Of a stretch of 11,851 nucleotides of DNA, positions 1 through 5,611 are shown piece by piece (the first letter of the stretch is position 1; every line of letters begins with the position of its first letter). Position numbers and translations under genes: made by a program. Source of the stretch: Chloroflexota bacterium. Lineage in GTDB: Bacteria > Chloroflexota > Limnocylindria > Limnocylindrales > CSP1-4. The DNA lies in contig JAICUV010000094.1 of NCBI GenBank assembly GCA_025935655.1, positions 1-11,851 of the forward strand, given 5' to 3'. The notes beneath the pieces are model-generated. The model was not told the origin of the DNA. It ran no database searches and saw only the letters and a program-made list of their open reading frames with translations.

Positions 1-194
1 GCCGCGATCTCGAGCCGGATCGCCGGGCCCCACGTCGCGGCGCTCGGATCGTCCTCGTCGGGCATGCGCGGGTAGCGGATCTCGTACCCGTCCCCGAGCT
101 CCCGGCGCAGGCTGTCGACCAGCGCGTCATCCCAGGCGTCGTGCGTGCCCGCGCCGGCGCCCTGGATGAACAGGACCTGCTGGGGCGCGGGCAT
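1..194 (-). CDS. Alpha/beta hydrolase, N-terminal part (cut by window edge)
   Basis: The first 64 residues of a protein that continues beyond base 1. It opens with a hydrophobic strand followed by a glycine-rich turn (VLFIQGAGAGTHDAW, residues 7-21), then a helix and a second strand ending in YEIRYPRMPDEDDP (38-50). This is the beta-strand/oxyanion-loop beginning of small alpha/beta-fold hydrolases of the RBBP9/YdeN kind. The catalytic Ser, Asp and His lie outside the window, so activity cannot be judged. The ATG at 194 shares its A with the TGA of the upstream DUF6194 gene (TGATG), so the two are almost certainly co-transcribed and translationally coupled. The substrate is unknown. The fold is fairly sure; the subfamily is inferred from the N-terminus alone. 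Confidence 0.75.
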   Translation of the reverse strand, partial: MPAPQQVLFIQGAGAGTHDAWDDALVDSLRRELGDGYEIRYPRMPDEDDPSAATWGPAIRLEIA

Positions 195-631
195 CACGCC
201 GTCCCGGGCCCCGCGGGCGTCCGGGCCAGGCGGTCGTGGGCCTCCGCGAGCAGCGGCTTCACGGTCTCCTCGAACGTCCGGCGGCTCGGGTTGAGGATCG
301 CGATCCAGCGCTGCTTCGCGTAGACGGGGTGGGGGAGCAGGGTGTCCAGCGCGGCGTAGTCGGGCTCGCCGTCCGCCGAGATCAAGCGCTCGAACGTCGC
401 CCTGCCTACGCCGATGTTGAGCCGGAAGACGCCGTCCCGCGCGAGGTCGGACGGCGTGCCCATGTCGTGCTCGTCGGTTGTGACGACCGTCGCGAAGTTT
501 GGCCACTGCGAGGCGTCGAGCGAGAAGAACCGGGCGTTCATCGCCTCGCCGACGATGGTCTCCGGGTAGGTGGTGGTGATCCAGGACGTGATCTCGTCCG
601 CGTCCGGGTCGGACGTCGTGTCAGTACGCAT
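194..631 (-). CDS. DUF6194 family protein
   Basis: A 145-residue soluble protein with no signal peptide or membrane segment. It matches what I recall of the DUF6194 family: an N-terminal helix (EITSWITTTYPE, 13-24), a central strand region with an aspartate/histidine-rich turn (VTTDEHDMGTPSDL, 50-63), FRLNIGVGRATF (69-80), LPHPVYA (99-105) and ILNPS (112-116) before a C-terminal helix. The family has no established function to my knowledge. The ATG at 631 is chosen because the conserved part begins shortly after it. There is no Shine-Dalgarno, but a minus-strand TACGAT ends six bases before the start, consistent with a leaderless transcript. It is first in an operon with the alpha/beta hydrolase and divergent from the VOC gene. 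Confidence 0.8.
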   Translation of the reverse strand: MRTDTTSDPDADEITSWITTTYPETIVGEAMNARFFSLDASQWPNFATVVTTDEHDMGTPSDLARDGVFRLNIGVGRATFERLISADGEPDYAALDTLLPHPVYAKQRWIAILNPSRRTFEETVKPLLAEAHDRLARTPAGPGTA

Positions 632-679
632 GCCCCGATCGTAGGCACGGGCTGTCAAGATGCGCGTACCCTGCCCGCC
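632..679. promoter_or_regulatory. Divergent promoter region between DUF6194 and VOC genes
   Basis: Only 48 bases separate two divergent start codons. On the plus strand TACCCT (667-672) lies seven bases before the ATG at 680. On the minus strand TACGAT (complement of 638-643) lies six bases before the ATG at 631. Both fit a TANNNT -10 element placed for transcription starting at or next to the start codon. No convincing -35 box is at 17 bases for either. A minus-strand TTGACA (653-658) exists but is only nine bases from TACGAT, so it is not a normal pair. Neither gene has a Shine-Dalgarno. Confidence 0.45.
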
Positions 680-1036
680 ATGGGAAACGTGATCGACTAC
701 GTGGAGCTCGCGGTCGATGACCTCGAGCAGGCAACGGCCTTCTATGCGGCGGCGCTCGGCTGGGCGTTCAACGACTACGGCGGCGGGTACGCTGGGATCA
801 AGGATCCGGCCAGACCGAACCACGAGTTCGGTGGGCTGAACCCGCACCCGGCGTCGTCTCGAGGCGACGGCATCCTGGCCCTCGTGCGGTCGGATGATGT
901 CGATGGTGCGCTGGCAAGCGTGCTGGCTGCGGGCGGCCGCATCGCCGCCGAGCTGGCGCCGTATCCCGGCGGCCGGCGGTTCACGTTCGCCGACCCGTGG
1001 GGCAACATCCTCGGGGTCTACCAGCCGAGCGAGTAG
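680..1036 (+). CDS. VOC (glyoxalase/bleomycin resistance/dioxygenase fold) family protein
   Basis: A 118-residue single-module VOC protein. The typical opening VELAVDDLEQATAFYAAALGW (8-28) gives the first beta-strand and helix. The second half carries DDVDGALASVLAAGGRI (72-88) and the closing FTFADPWGNILGVYQ (101-115), the hallmark end of the fold. E9 and residues on the VRSDD strand could be metal ligands, but the full metal set cannot be assigned. The family includes glyoxalases, resistance proteins and dioxygenases. This size and pattern are common in uncharacterised cytosolic members that dimerise, so no substrate is proposed. The ATG at 680 starts the conserved fold directly and has an upstream TACCCT rather than a Shine-Dalgarno. 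Confidence 0.88.
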   Translation: MGNVIDYVELAVDDLEQATAFYAAALGWAFNDYGGGYAGIKDPARPNHEFGGLNPHPASSRGDGILALVRSDDVDGALASVLAAGGRIAAELAPYPGGRRFTFADPWGNILGVYQPSE

Positions 1037-1223
1037 CCGACCAGGGACCTCCGGCGATTCCACCTTGCATGGAGAGGCGCCGGCGGAGAAGATGCGCTCC
1101 CGAGGGAGGCATGGGAGCACGCTCCCGCCAGTGCGGCGTCCCACCCGGTCGCCTCGACCGTCGCGCTGGGCCAGCGGCGAGACCGACCCTCCAGATGGGC
1201 AGCTCTGCCCGGGAGGTTCCCGC
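1037..1223 (+). promoter_or_regulatory. Hairpin-rich leader upstream of the SCO4226-type gene
   Basis: This 187-base gap contains several self-complementary blocks. CTCCC (1097-1101) pairs with GGGAG (1104-1108). GGGAGC (1113-1118) pairs with GCTCCC (1121-1126). The four blocks can also pair crosswise. GGGCAG (1197-1202) pairs with CTGCCC (1205-1210). The Shine-Dalgarno GGGAGG (1211-1216) is part of a small GGGA/TCCC hairpin (1211-1221) immediately before the ATG. This is compatible with an attenuator or a translation-controlling 5' UTR, but GC-rich DNA gives chance hairpins. I do not recognise a known riboswitch class. Confidence 0.35.
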
Positions 1224-1472
1224 ATGCCGAAGTTCATGGACATCCACAAGGGGATGGTCGGCATCACGCCCGAGGCGCTCAAGGCCGCCCACGAAGGCGA
1301 CCTCGCGATCCAGGCCGACGAGAACGTGAGCTTCGACCACGCGTGGGCCGACCCGGTCAGCGGCACCGTGTTCTGCATCTCCACGGCACCCACCGCCGAT
1401 GCGGTCCAGGCCATCCACACCCGCAACGGCATCCCGCCCGCCGAGATCCACGAGATCACGATGGAGGTCTGA
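1224..1472 (+). CDS. SCO4226-type (DUF4242) nickel-binding family small protein
   Basis: An 82-residue protein that matches across its length the SCO4226 family (DUF4242, ferredoxin-like alpha/beta fold). It opens MPKFMDIHKGMVGITPEAL (1-19), then DLAIQADENVSFDHAWADPVSGTVFCISTAP (26-56) and a helix with AVQAIHTRNG (60-69). Histidines at 8, 23, 39, 65 and 76 and Cys51 are potential metal ligands. The Streptomyces SCO4226 protein was described as a nickel-binding dimer; a physiological role here is not established. The start is secure: GGGAGG (1211-1216) is seven bases before the ATG and the conserved sequence begins at Met1. It follows the VOC gene after a structured leader and converges on the DUF1801 gene. 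Confidence 0.85.
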   Translation: MPKFMDIHKGMVGITPEALKAAHEGDLAIQADENVSFDHAWADPVSGTVFCISTAPTADAVQAIHTRNGIPPAEIHEITMEV

Positions 1473-1489
1473 GCGGGCAATCGACGACC

Positions 1490-1531
1490 AGCCCCGGACT
1501 TCGCCGGGCTACCGGGACGGAGGCGTCCCGG
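1490..1531. terminator. Tandem hairpins between convergent genes (possible bidirectional terminator)
   Basis: Two adjacent stem-loops lie where the SCO4226-type and DUF1801 genes converge. The first (1490-1510) pairs AGCCCCGG with CCGGGCT with one bulged C and a six-base loop. The second (1512-1531) is a perfect eight-base stem, CCGGGACG with CGTCCCGG, around a GAGG loop. The second lies inside the last codons of the DUF1801 gene. Neither has a U tract, so intrinsic termination is uncertain; they may instead protect mRNA 3' ends or need Rho. Confidence 0.45.
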
Positions 1532-2006
1532 CCGACGGGTCGATGAGCGTCCAGTCGGCCGGGACCTCGCCCGTGGGTGGGAATGGTTCGGCGCCGGCCT
1601 CGACCAGCGCCCGGCGGGCGCCCGACGGCATCACGGCGAGCTCGGCGGCGCGCCGGAGATAGTCGACGAGGACGGCCTCGTCGATGTCGATCGCGGGCTC
1701 GAACGTGAAGTACCGGAACTTCTTGAGCCCCTCCTGGGCGCCCTGGAGGATGTGCTCCGGGTCGGCGAGCAGGGTCCCGTGCTCGAAGCCCAGGTGGATG
1801 TGGCGACGCTCCGGCCCGATCCACGCGAAGTTCCGCACACGGCCCTTCTCGGGGAGCGAGTACGCGATCCAGCGCCAGCCGGGCCGGACGGTCTCGGCGC
1901 TGCCCGGGACGGTCGCGAGGATGAGCGATCGGAGGGCGCGGCCCGTCTCGCGGATGGCGGGCGGAAAGCCGTCGAGGAGGAACTCGGCCGGGGGTGCGTC
2001 GCTCAT
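1509..2006 (-). CDS. DUF1801 domain-containing protein
   Basis: A 165-residue cytosolic protein. The N-terminal helix (PAIRETGRALRSLILATVPGSAETVRPGWRWIAYSL, 16-51) followed by NFAWIGPERRHIHLGFEHGTLLADPEHILQG (59-89) and LKKFRYFTF (94-102) is the pattern of DUF1801 (PF08818, frataxin-like/YdhG-like fold), a widespread family with no firm biochemical role. Length is usual, with a C-terminal Pro-rich tail (140-165) that looks disordered. The ATG at 2006 is the first start before the domain. It lacks a Shine-Dalgarno but has minus-strand GATGAT six bases upstream (2013-2018). The gene stands alone, convergent with the SCO4226-type gene and divergent from the lipoprotein gene. Confidence 0.82.
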   Translation of the reverse strand: MSDAPPAEFLLDGFPPAIRETGRALRSLILATVPGSAETVRPGWRWIAYSLPEKGRVRNFAWIGPERRHIHLGFEHGTLLADPEHILQGAQEGLKKFRYFTFEPAIDIDEAVLVDYLRRAAELAVMPSGARRALVEAGAEPFPPTGEVPADWTLIDPSAGTPPSR

Positions 2007-2174
2007 GGCCCCATCATCGCCGCGCGTCGCCCCGGACCTGTCAGGAATCCGGCCGGGTCGGCCCGACAGTCGAGCGGCGTGACGGTGCCCGCCCCAAACC
2101 GCGGGCGTCCGATGCGCGTACGTGCACCCAGGACCTCAGATCGAGGGCCGCACCAGCCAGGGAAACGCACCTTC
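2007..2174. promoter_or_regulatory. Divergent intergenic region with two short palindromes
   Basis: This 168-base region separates the DUF1801 and lipoprotein genes. It contains an 11-bp perfect palindrome, GTCGG-C-CCGAC (2057-2067), and a 14-bp near-palindrome, TGCGCGTACGTGCA (2113-2126), with one mismatched pair. Either could be a regulator site. No clear -35/-10 pair for the lipoprotein was found. Its Shine-Dalgarno-like AGGGA (2159-2163) is about 11 bases before the ATG, so this gene probably has a conventional leader. Confidence 0.3.
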
Positions 2175-2711
2175 ATGTATCGCTTCCGCACGCTGACGGG
2201 TCTCCTCGTCGGCGCAACCCTGCTTCTCGCCGCCTGCAGCGCAGGCGCAGGTGGCTACTCGACGTCCACCGCCACACCTTCTGCCCCGTCCACCGCCGGT
2301 GCCGTCACCGTCAGTGCCGGAACCGCCGGGTCGCTCGGCTCCGTCCTCGTGGGCCCCGACGGCCGAACGCTGTACACCCACAGCGGGGATTCGATGAACA
2401 GCTCGACCTGCACCGGCGCCTGCCTCACGGCCTGGCCGGCGCTGACCGCAGCTGCCGGGCAGCAGGTGACGGCCGGACCGGGCGTGACCGGCGCACTCGG
2501 CTCGTTCGTCCGTCCGGACGGCAGCCAGTGGATCACGTACGGCGGCATGCCGCTCTACTACTGGGAGGGCGACGCCAAGCCCGGCGACGCAACGGGCCAG
2601 GGTGTCGAGGGGTTCGTCGTCGCGACGGTCTCCGGCACCGCGGCGGCACCCAGCATGGCGGCGCCCCCCACCGACGCGCCGCCGTCCACGAGCGGCGGGT
2701 ACTCGTACTAG
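2175..2711 (+). CDS. Secreted-repeat lipoprotein (PF03640, Lipoprotein_15)
   Basis: A 178-residue exported lipoprotein. MYRFR is followed by a hydrophobic stretch and the lipobox LAAC, with the lipidated Cys at 21. A Ser/Thr/Pro/Ala linker follows (22-45). Then come two copies of the 'secreted repeat of unknown function': GSVLVGPDGRTLYTHSGDS with CTGACLTAWPAL (55-90), and FVRPDGSQWITYGGMPLYYWEGDAKPGDATGQG (111-143). The paired cysteines C79 and C83 are typical of the family. A low-complexity Pro/Ser/Gly tail (158-178) ends the protein. The function is unknown; it should sit on the outer face of the membrane. The frame is open far upstream, but the signal peptide fixes the ATG at 2175. It is monocistronic, followed by a strong hairpin. 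Confidence 0.9.
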   Translation: MYRFRTLTGLLVGATLLLAACSAGAGGYSTSTATPSAPSTAGAVTVSAGTAGSLGSVLVGPDGRTLYTHSGDSMNSSTCTGACLTAWPALTAAAGQQVTAGPGVTGALGSFVRPDGSQWITYGGMPLYYWEGDAKPGDATGQGVEGFVVATVSGTAAAPSMAAPPTDAPPSTSGGYSY

Positions 2712-2726
2712 CGCGTCCGATACCGT

Positions 2727-2763
2727 CGGCGCCCGTTGGAGCCCAACGCTCCGGCGGGCGCCG
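2727..2763 (+). terminator. Strong 16-bp hairpin downstream of the lipoprotein gene
   Basis: The arm CGGCGCCCG (2727-2735) pairs perfectly with CGGGCGCCG (2755-2763). The helix continues through two T-G wobbles (2736-2737 with 2753-2754) and GGAGC/GCTCC (2738-2742 with 2748-2752) to a five-base CCAAC loop. That is a continuous 16-bp stem starting 15 bases after the TAG stop. The following bases (TTCGGTT) are only modestly T-rich, as is common in GC-rich genomes. It is probably the terminator of the lipoprotein transcript and insulates the next operon. Confidence 0.7.
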
Positions 2764-2860
2764 TTCGGTTCATCGCGGGGTTGGGCGCCATCGCGCGCTG
2801 CGAGGGAAGCGTTCGGGCCTCTCGACTGCCCTTGGAACCCCATGTGCCTGCCGGTGGCAG

Positions 2861-2889
2861 TTGCGCCGCTGCGCGAGATGGCGCACCTT
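2861..2889 (+). promoter_or_regulatory. Possible promoter of the XpaC-like/TelA operon
   Basis: TTGCGC (2861-2866), 17 bases, then CACCTT (2884-2889) forms a weak -35/-10 pair ending six bases before a GTG at 2896. The -10 is poor (it retains only the second A and last T of the consensus). Support comes from the normal spacing, from the lack of a Shine-Dalgarno before any candidate start, and from the similar arrangement before other genes here. Confidence 0.3.
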
Positions 2890-2895
2890 GACACC

Positions 2896-4230
2896 GTGAC
2901 CATGCAGCCACCGAGCGCGCCGAGCGAACCACCCAAGGACACGCCGGCGCCGCCGCCCCCCGCGCCACCGGAGCCGTCCCGGGACTGGTACGCCCAGCCG
3001 TTCGAGACGCGCGAGATCCGCAAGGCGCGGGAGCGAGCCGATCGCGCCTCCCGGCGTGCCGACCGTGCCGCGCGACGTGTCCGCGAGGCGCAGGATCGGG
3101 TGGCCGGCCAGCGGACGGGATCGCGGCAGCTGATGGACGTTGCGGGCGACGCCGCGACGGCCGCGCTGACAGCGGTGTCCGCGGCGGCCGACGAGGCGCA
3201 GGCGAGGCTCGCGGCGAAGGCACGGATGCGGGAGCTCGAGCACGCCGTCGTCACTGCCCGGGCCGGCGGTCGGGTGGAGGTCTCGCCGCCGACGCGTGAA
3301 GAGGCGTTGCGGCTGGCCAACCGCGTGGATCCGGGGTCTGCGGGGGCATCTGCCGCCCGGGGCCTCGGGTTCATCCTCGCCGGGATCGCGGCGCTCGTGA
3401 TGATCGTGATCGGCGGGTTCGGCTGGATGGCCGTCGGCGTCCCTGTCGCGATCCTCGTCTCCGGCGGCTGGCTCGGAAACCAGCTCGAGATCACGGACCG
3501 GCGGCGCAAGGCGGCCCGGATCCAGCTCGAGCTCGCGCGCGCGGGCCTCCCGGCGGCGGAGCTCGCGCCGGGTACGACGACGAAGCAGCTCGCCGAGGGT
3601 GGCGGCGGCGCCGTCACCGTTGCCGCCGGGTCAACGCTGACGGCGGGGGCGCCCGGCGCCCGGCCACGGCTGGTCGAGGGCGGTGACCCGCGGACCCGCG
3701 CGGAGATCGTGGCCAGCCTGGACCGCCTCGTCGCGAACGTGAGCGGGCTCGTCGACGAGACCGACGTGGCGACAGTCCGGCGCATCCGCGACAGCGCGGC
3801 GCTCGCGCTGCCCGCAACCGACGCGCCGCTGGACCTCAGCGACCACGAGACCTGGCTCCTGCGCCAGATCTGCATCGACTACCTGCCGGCCGCGCTCGAG
3901 CACTACGTCGCGCTGCCGCCGGACCGCGCCTCGGAGCCGGTGCTCGACGGACGGTCTGCCCGGCAGGTGCTGGACGAGCAGCTGGCGCTGATCGAGCGTC
4001 GCCTCGGCCAGATGGCGACCCGGACCTACCAGCGCGAGGCGGGCGGGCTGCTCACCCACGGACGGTTCCTCGGCGACGTACTCCGCCCGGACCCGTTCCA
4101 GGAGCGCCTGGCGAAGCTCGCCGGCAACGGGCCCGATCCCACGCCGGTCGCCGCACCGCAGCCGGCCCAGGCCCCCGCACCGTCGGCGACAATGGACGGG
4201 GCGGCAGGCCAGACCCGCGAACGCGCCTGA
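2896..4230 (+). CDS. Coiled-coil, two-TM protein, XpaC-like partner of TelA
   Basis: A 444-residue membrane-associated protein. In order: a Pro/Ala-rich segment (4-27), a long charged Arg/Ala/Glu-rich probable coiled coil (36-125), two adjacent hydrophobic helices (about 158-174 and 177-195) and a Gly/Ala/Thr linker (222-262). The C-terminal helical region (265-405) contains LLRQICIDYLPAALEHYVALP (321-341) and ARQVLDEQLALIERRLGQMA (355-374); a Pro-rich tail follows. The C-terminal pattern and the position before a telA-type gene resemble XpaC-family proteins (PF10112), which sit beside telA/yaaN in Bacillus. This is inference from architecture, not proven homology. The start is ambiguous: GTG 2896, ATG 2902, ATG 2878 and ATG 2842 are in frame and none has a Shine-Dalgarno. 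I prefer 2896 for its upstream promoter-like pair. The TelA gene follows after 26 bases. Confidence 0.7.
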   Translation: MTMQPPSAPSEPPKDTPAPPPPAPPEPSRDWYAQPFETREIRKARERADRASRRADRAARRVREAQDRVAGQRTGSRQLMDVAGDAATAALTAVSAAADEAQARLAAKARMRELEHAVVTARAGGRVEVSPPTREEALRLANRVDPGSAGASAARGLGFILAGIAALVMIVIGGFGWMAVGVPVAILVSGGWLGNQLEITDRRRKAARIQLELARAGLPAAELAPGTTTKQLAEGGGGAVTVAAGSTLTAGAPGARPRLVEGGDPRTRAEIVASLDRLVANVSGLVDETDVATVRRIRDSAALALPATDAPLDLSDHETWLLRQICIDYLPAALEHYVALPPDRASEPVLDGRSARQVLDEQLALIERRLGQMATRTYQREAGGLLTHGRFLGDVLRPDPFQERLAKLAGNGPDPTPVAAPQPAQAPAPSATMDGAAGQTRERA

Positions 4231-4256
4231 CCCGAGCGCCACCACAGGAGCCTGTC

Positions 4257-5528
4257 ATGACCGACCAGTCACTCGAGCTGCCGCCGTCCCCGACCGGGAC
4301 GGGTGGCGAGCCCGGTCCGGCGGACGACGCGTCCTCGACCCCGACGCTCGTCCTGGAGGCGCCCGCCCCCGTGACGCCGGTCGCGCCGGCCCAGGCGGCG
4401 GGAGCGGTCCCCATCTCGGACACGGACCGGACGAAGCTCGACGACATGGTGTCCGGGTACCTCGACACCGTGATGTCGCTCGACGTCCACAGCCAGGCGT
4501 TCGCCGACCGGATGCGGGACATCGGGAAGCTGGGCGACGACGACATCCGCTCCGCCGCCTCGGTGTCCAACCGCCTGCTGGACAAGCCGCTCGCCGCCAT
4601 GAAGAACGGCGGCCTGACGCAGACGTCCGGGGTGAGCCGGTCGCTGGTGGACCTCCGGCACCAGATGGAGGACCTCGACCCGTCCACGCAGGGCGACCTG
4701 TTCAAGCCGCGCAAGCTGCTCGGGATCCTGCCCGTCGGCACGCGGAGCCGGCTGCTCGACTACTTCGACAAGTACCGCTCCAGCCAGCAGCACATCGATG
4801 CCATCATCACCGCCCTGTTCCAGGGGCAGGACGAGCTCCAGCGCGACAACGCGTCGATCGAGCAGGAGAAGGCCAACCTCTGGACGAGCATGGGCCGCCT
4901 GCGCCAGTACAGCTACCTGGCCCAGACCCTCGATGCCGAGCTCTCCGCGAAGATCGCCTCCATCGAGTCGACCGACCCCGATCGGGCGCGCGTCCTCAAG
5001 GAGGACATGCTGTTCCCCGTGCGGCAGAAGAACCAGGACCTGCTCACCCAGCTCGCGGTGAGCGTCCAGGGCTACCTCGCCCTCGACATCATCCGCCGCA
5101 ACAACCTCGAGCTCATCCGAGGCGTCCAGCGGGCGACCACCACCACGGTCGCCGCGCTGCGCACCGCGGTCATCGTGGCCCAGGCGCTCGCGGACCAGAA
5201 GCTGGTCCTCGACCAGATCGGTGCCCTCAACACGACGACCTCCAACCTGATCGCGGCGACCGGCGAGCTGCTCCACCAGCAGTCGACGGAGGTCAACGCC
5301 CAGGCTGCCTCGTCGACCGTCGACGTCGCCAAGCTGCAGGGCGCATTCCAGAACATCTACGCGACGATGGACGAGATCGACACCTTCAGGGTCGGGGCGC
5401 TCGATTCGATGCAGAAGACGGTGGATGCGCTGTCCACCGAGATCTCGAAGTCGCAGACCTACCTCGACCGCGTCCGAGCGCTCGAGGGGCCGGGATCCGC
5501 AGCCGGGACCGAGCTGGACATCCACTGA
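4257..5528 (+). CDS. telA: TelA family toxic anion resistance protein
   Basis: A 423-residue soluble, largely alpha-helical protein of the TelA family (PF05816). After a disordered acidic/Pro-rich N-terminus (1-58), the family core runs to about 415. It includes LDVHSQAFADRMRDIGKLGDDDIRSAASVSNRLLDKP, PRKLLGILPVGTRSRLLDYFDKY, DNASIEQEKANLWTSMGRLRQYSYLAQTLDAEL, a run ending VRQKNQDLLTQLAVSVQGYLALDIIRRNNLELI, and RATTTTVAALRTAVIVAQALADQKLVLDQI. The name derives from tellurite resistance; members are also linked to envelope-stress and antimicrobial tolerance, and the molecular activity is unsettled. The start is clear: AGGAG (4246-4250) lies six bases before the ATG, 26 bases after the XpaC-like gene. 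The pair probably acts together at the inner face of the membrane. Confidence 0.93.
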   Translation: MTDQSLELPPSPTGTGGEPGPADDASSTPTLVLEAPAPVTPVAPAQAAGAVPISDTDRTKLDDMVSGYLDTVMSLDVHSQAFADRMRDIGKLGDDDIRSAASVSNRLLDKPLAAMKNGGLTQTSGVSRSLVDLRHQMEDLDPSTQGDLFKPRKLLGILPVGTRSRLLDYFDKYRSSQQHIDAIITALFQGQDELQRDNASIEQEKANLWTSMGRLRQYSYLAQTLDAELSAKIASIESTDPDRARVLKEDMLFPVRQKNQDLLTQLAVSVQGYLALDIIRRNNLELIRGVQRATTTTVAALRTAVIVAQALADQKLVLDQIGALNTTTSNLIAATGELLHQQSTEVNAQAASSTVDVAKLQGAFQNIYATMDEIDTFRVGALDSMQKTVDALSTEISKSQTYLDRVRALEGPGSAAGTELDIH

Positions 5529-5545
5529 TCCCGAGTCCGTCGGGA
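5529..5545 (+). terminator. Weak hairpin after the TelA gene
   Basis: TCCCGA (5529-5534) pairs with TCGGGA (5540-5545) across a five-base loop, immediately after the telA stop codon. The six-base stem has no T run after it. It could end or stabilise the XpaC-like/TelA transcript before the PadR promoter, but it may be chance. Confidence 0.35.
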
Positions 5546-5575
5546 CCCACCGCCATGACCGCGGCCCGGAGGGCA

Positions 5576-5604
5576 TTCGCGTGACTATGCACTGGGTGTA
5601 TAGT
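5576..5604 (+). promoter_or_regulatory. PadR-operon promoter with overlapping palindromic operator
   Basis: TATAGT (5599-5604) is a good -10 element seven bases before the ATG at 5612, with a weak TTCGCG at 5576-5581 (17-base spacing). The -10 is the right end of an inverted repeat: ACTATGCAC (5584-5592), TGG spacer, GTGTATAGT (5596-5604). The nine-base arms match except for one pair. Two-fold AT-containing sites of this kind are typical PadR-family operators. Occupancy here would block RNA polymerase, so the repressor should control its own gene and the transporter behind it. No Shine-Dalgarno precedes the ATG, so the transcript is probably leaderless. Confidence 0.75.
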
Positions 5605-5611
5605 TGCGCCG

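Noticed and set aside
653..658. Perfect minus-strand TTGACA as a -35 box for the DUF6194 gene.
   Set aside because: It is only nine bases from the TACGAT -10 candidate, too close for a normal promoter, and no alternative -10 lies at 16-18 bases.
1752..2174. In-frame upstream extension of the lipoprotein gene.
   Set aside because: It would bury the signal peptide and lipobox inside the protein and overlap the DUF1801 gene on the other strand.
2136..3875. A long minus-strand open frame (579 codons) antisense to the lipoprotein and XpaC-like genes.
   Set aside because: The translation is low-complexity Ala/Arg/Ser-rich without any domain. Its plus-strand counterparts have clear family features, and long antisense frames are expected at this GC content.
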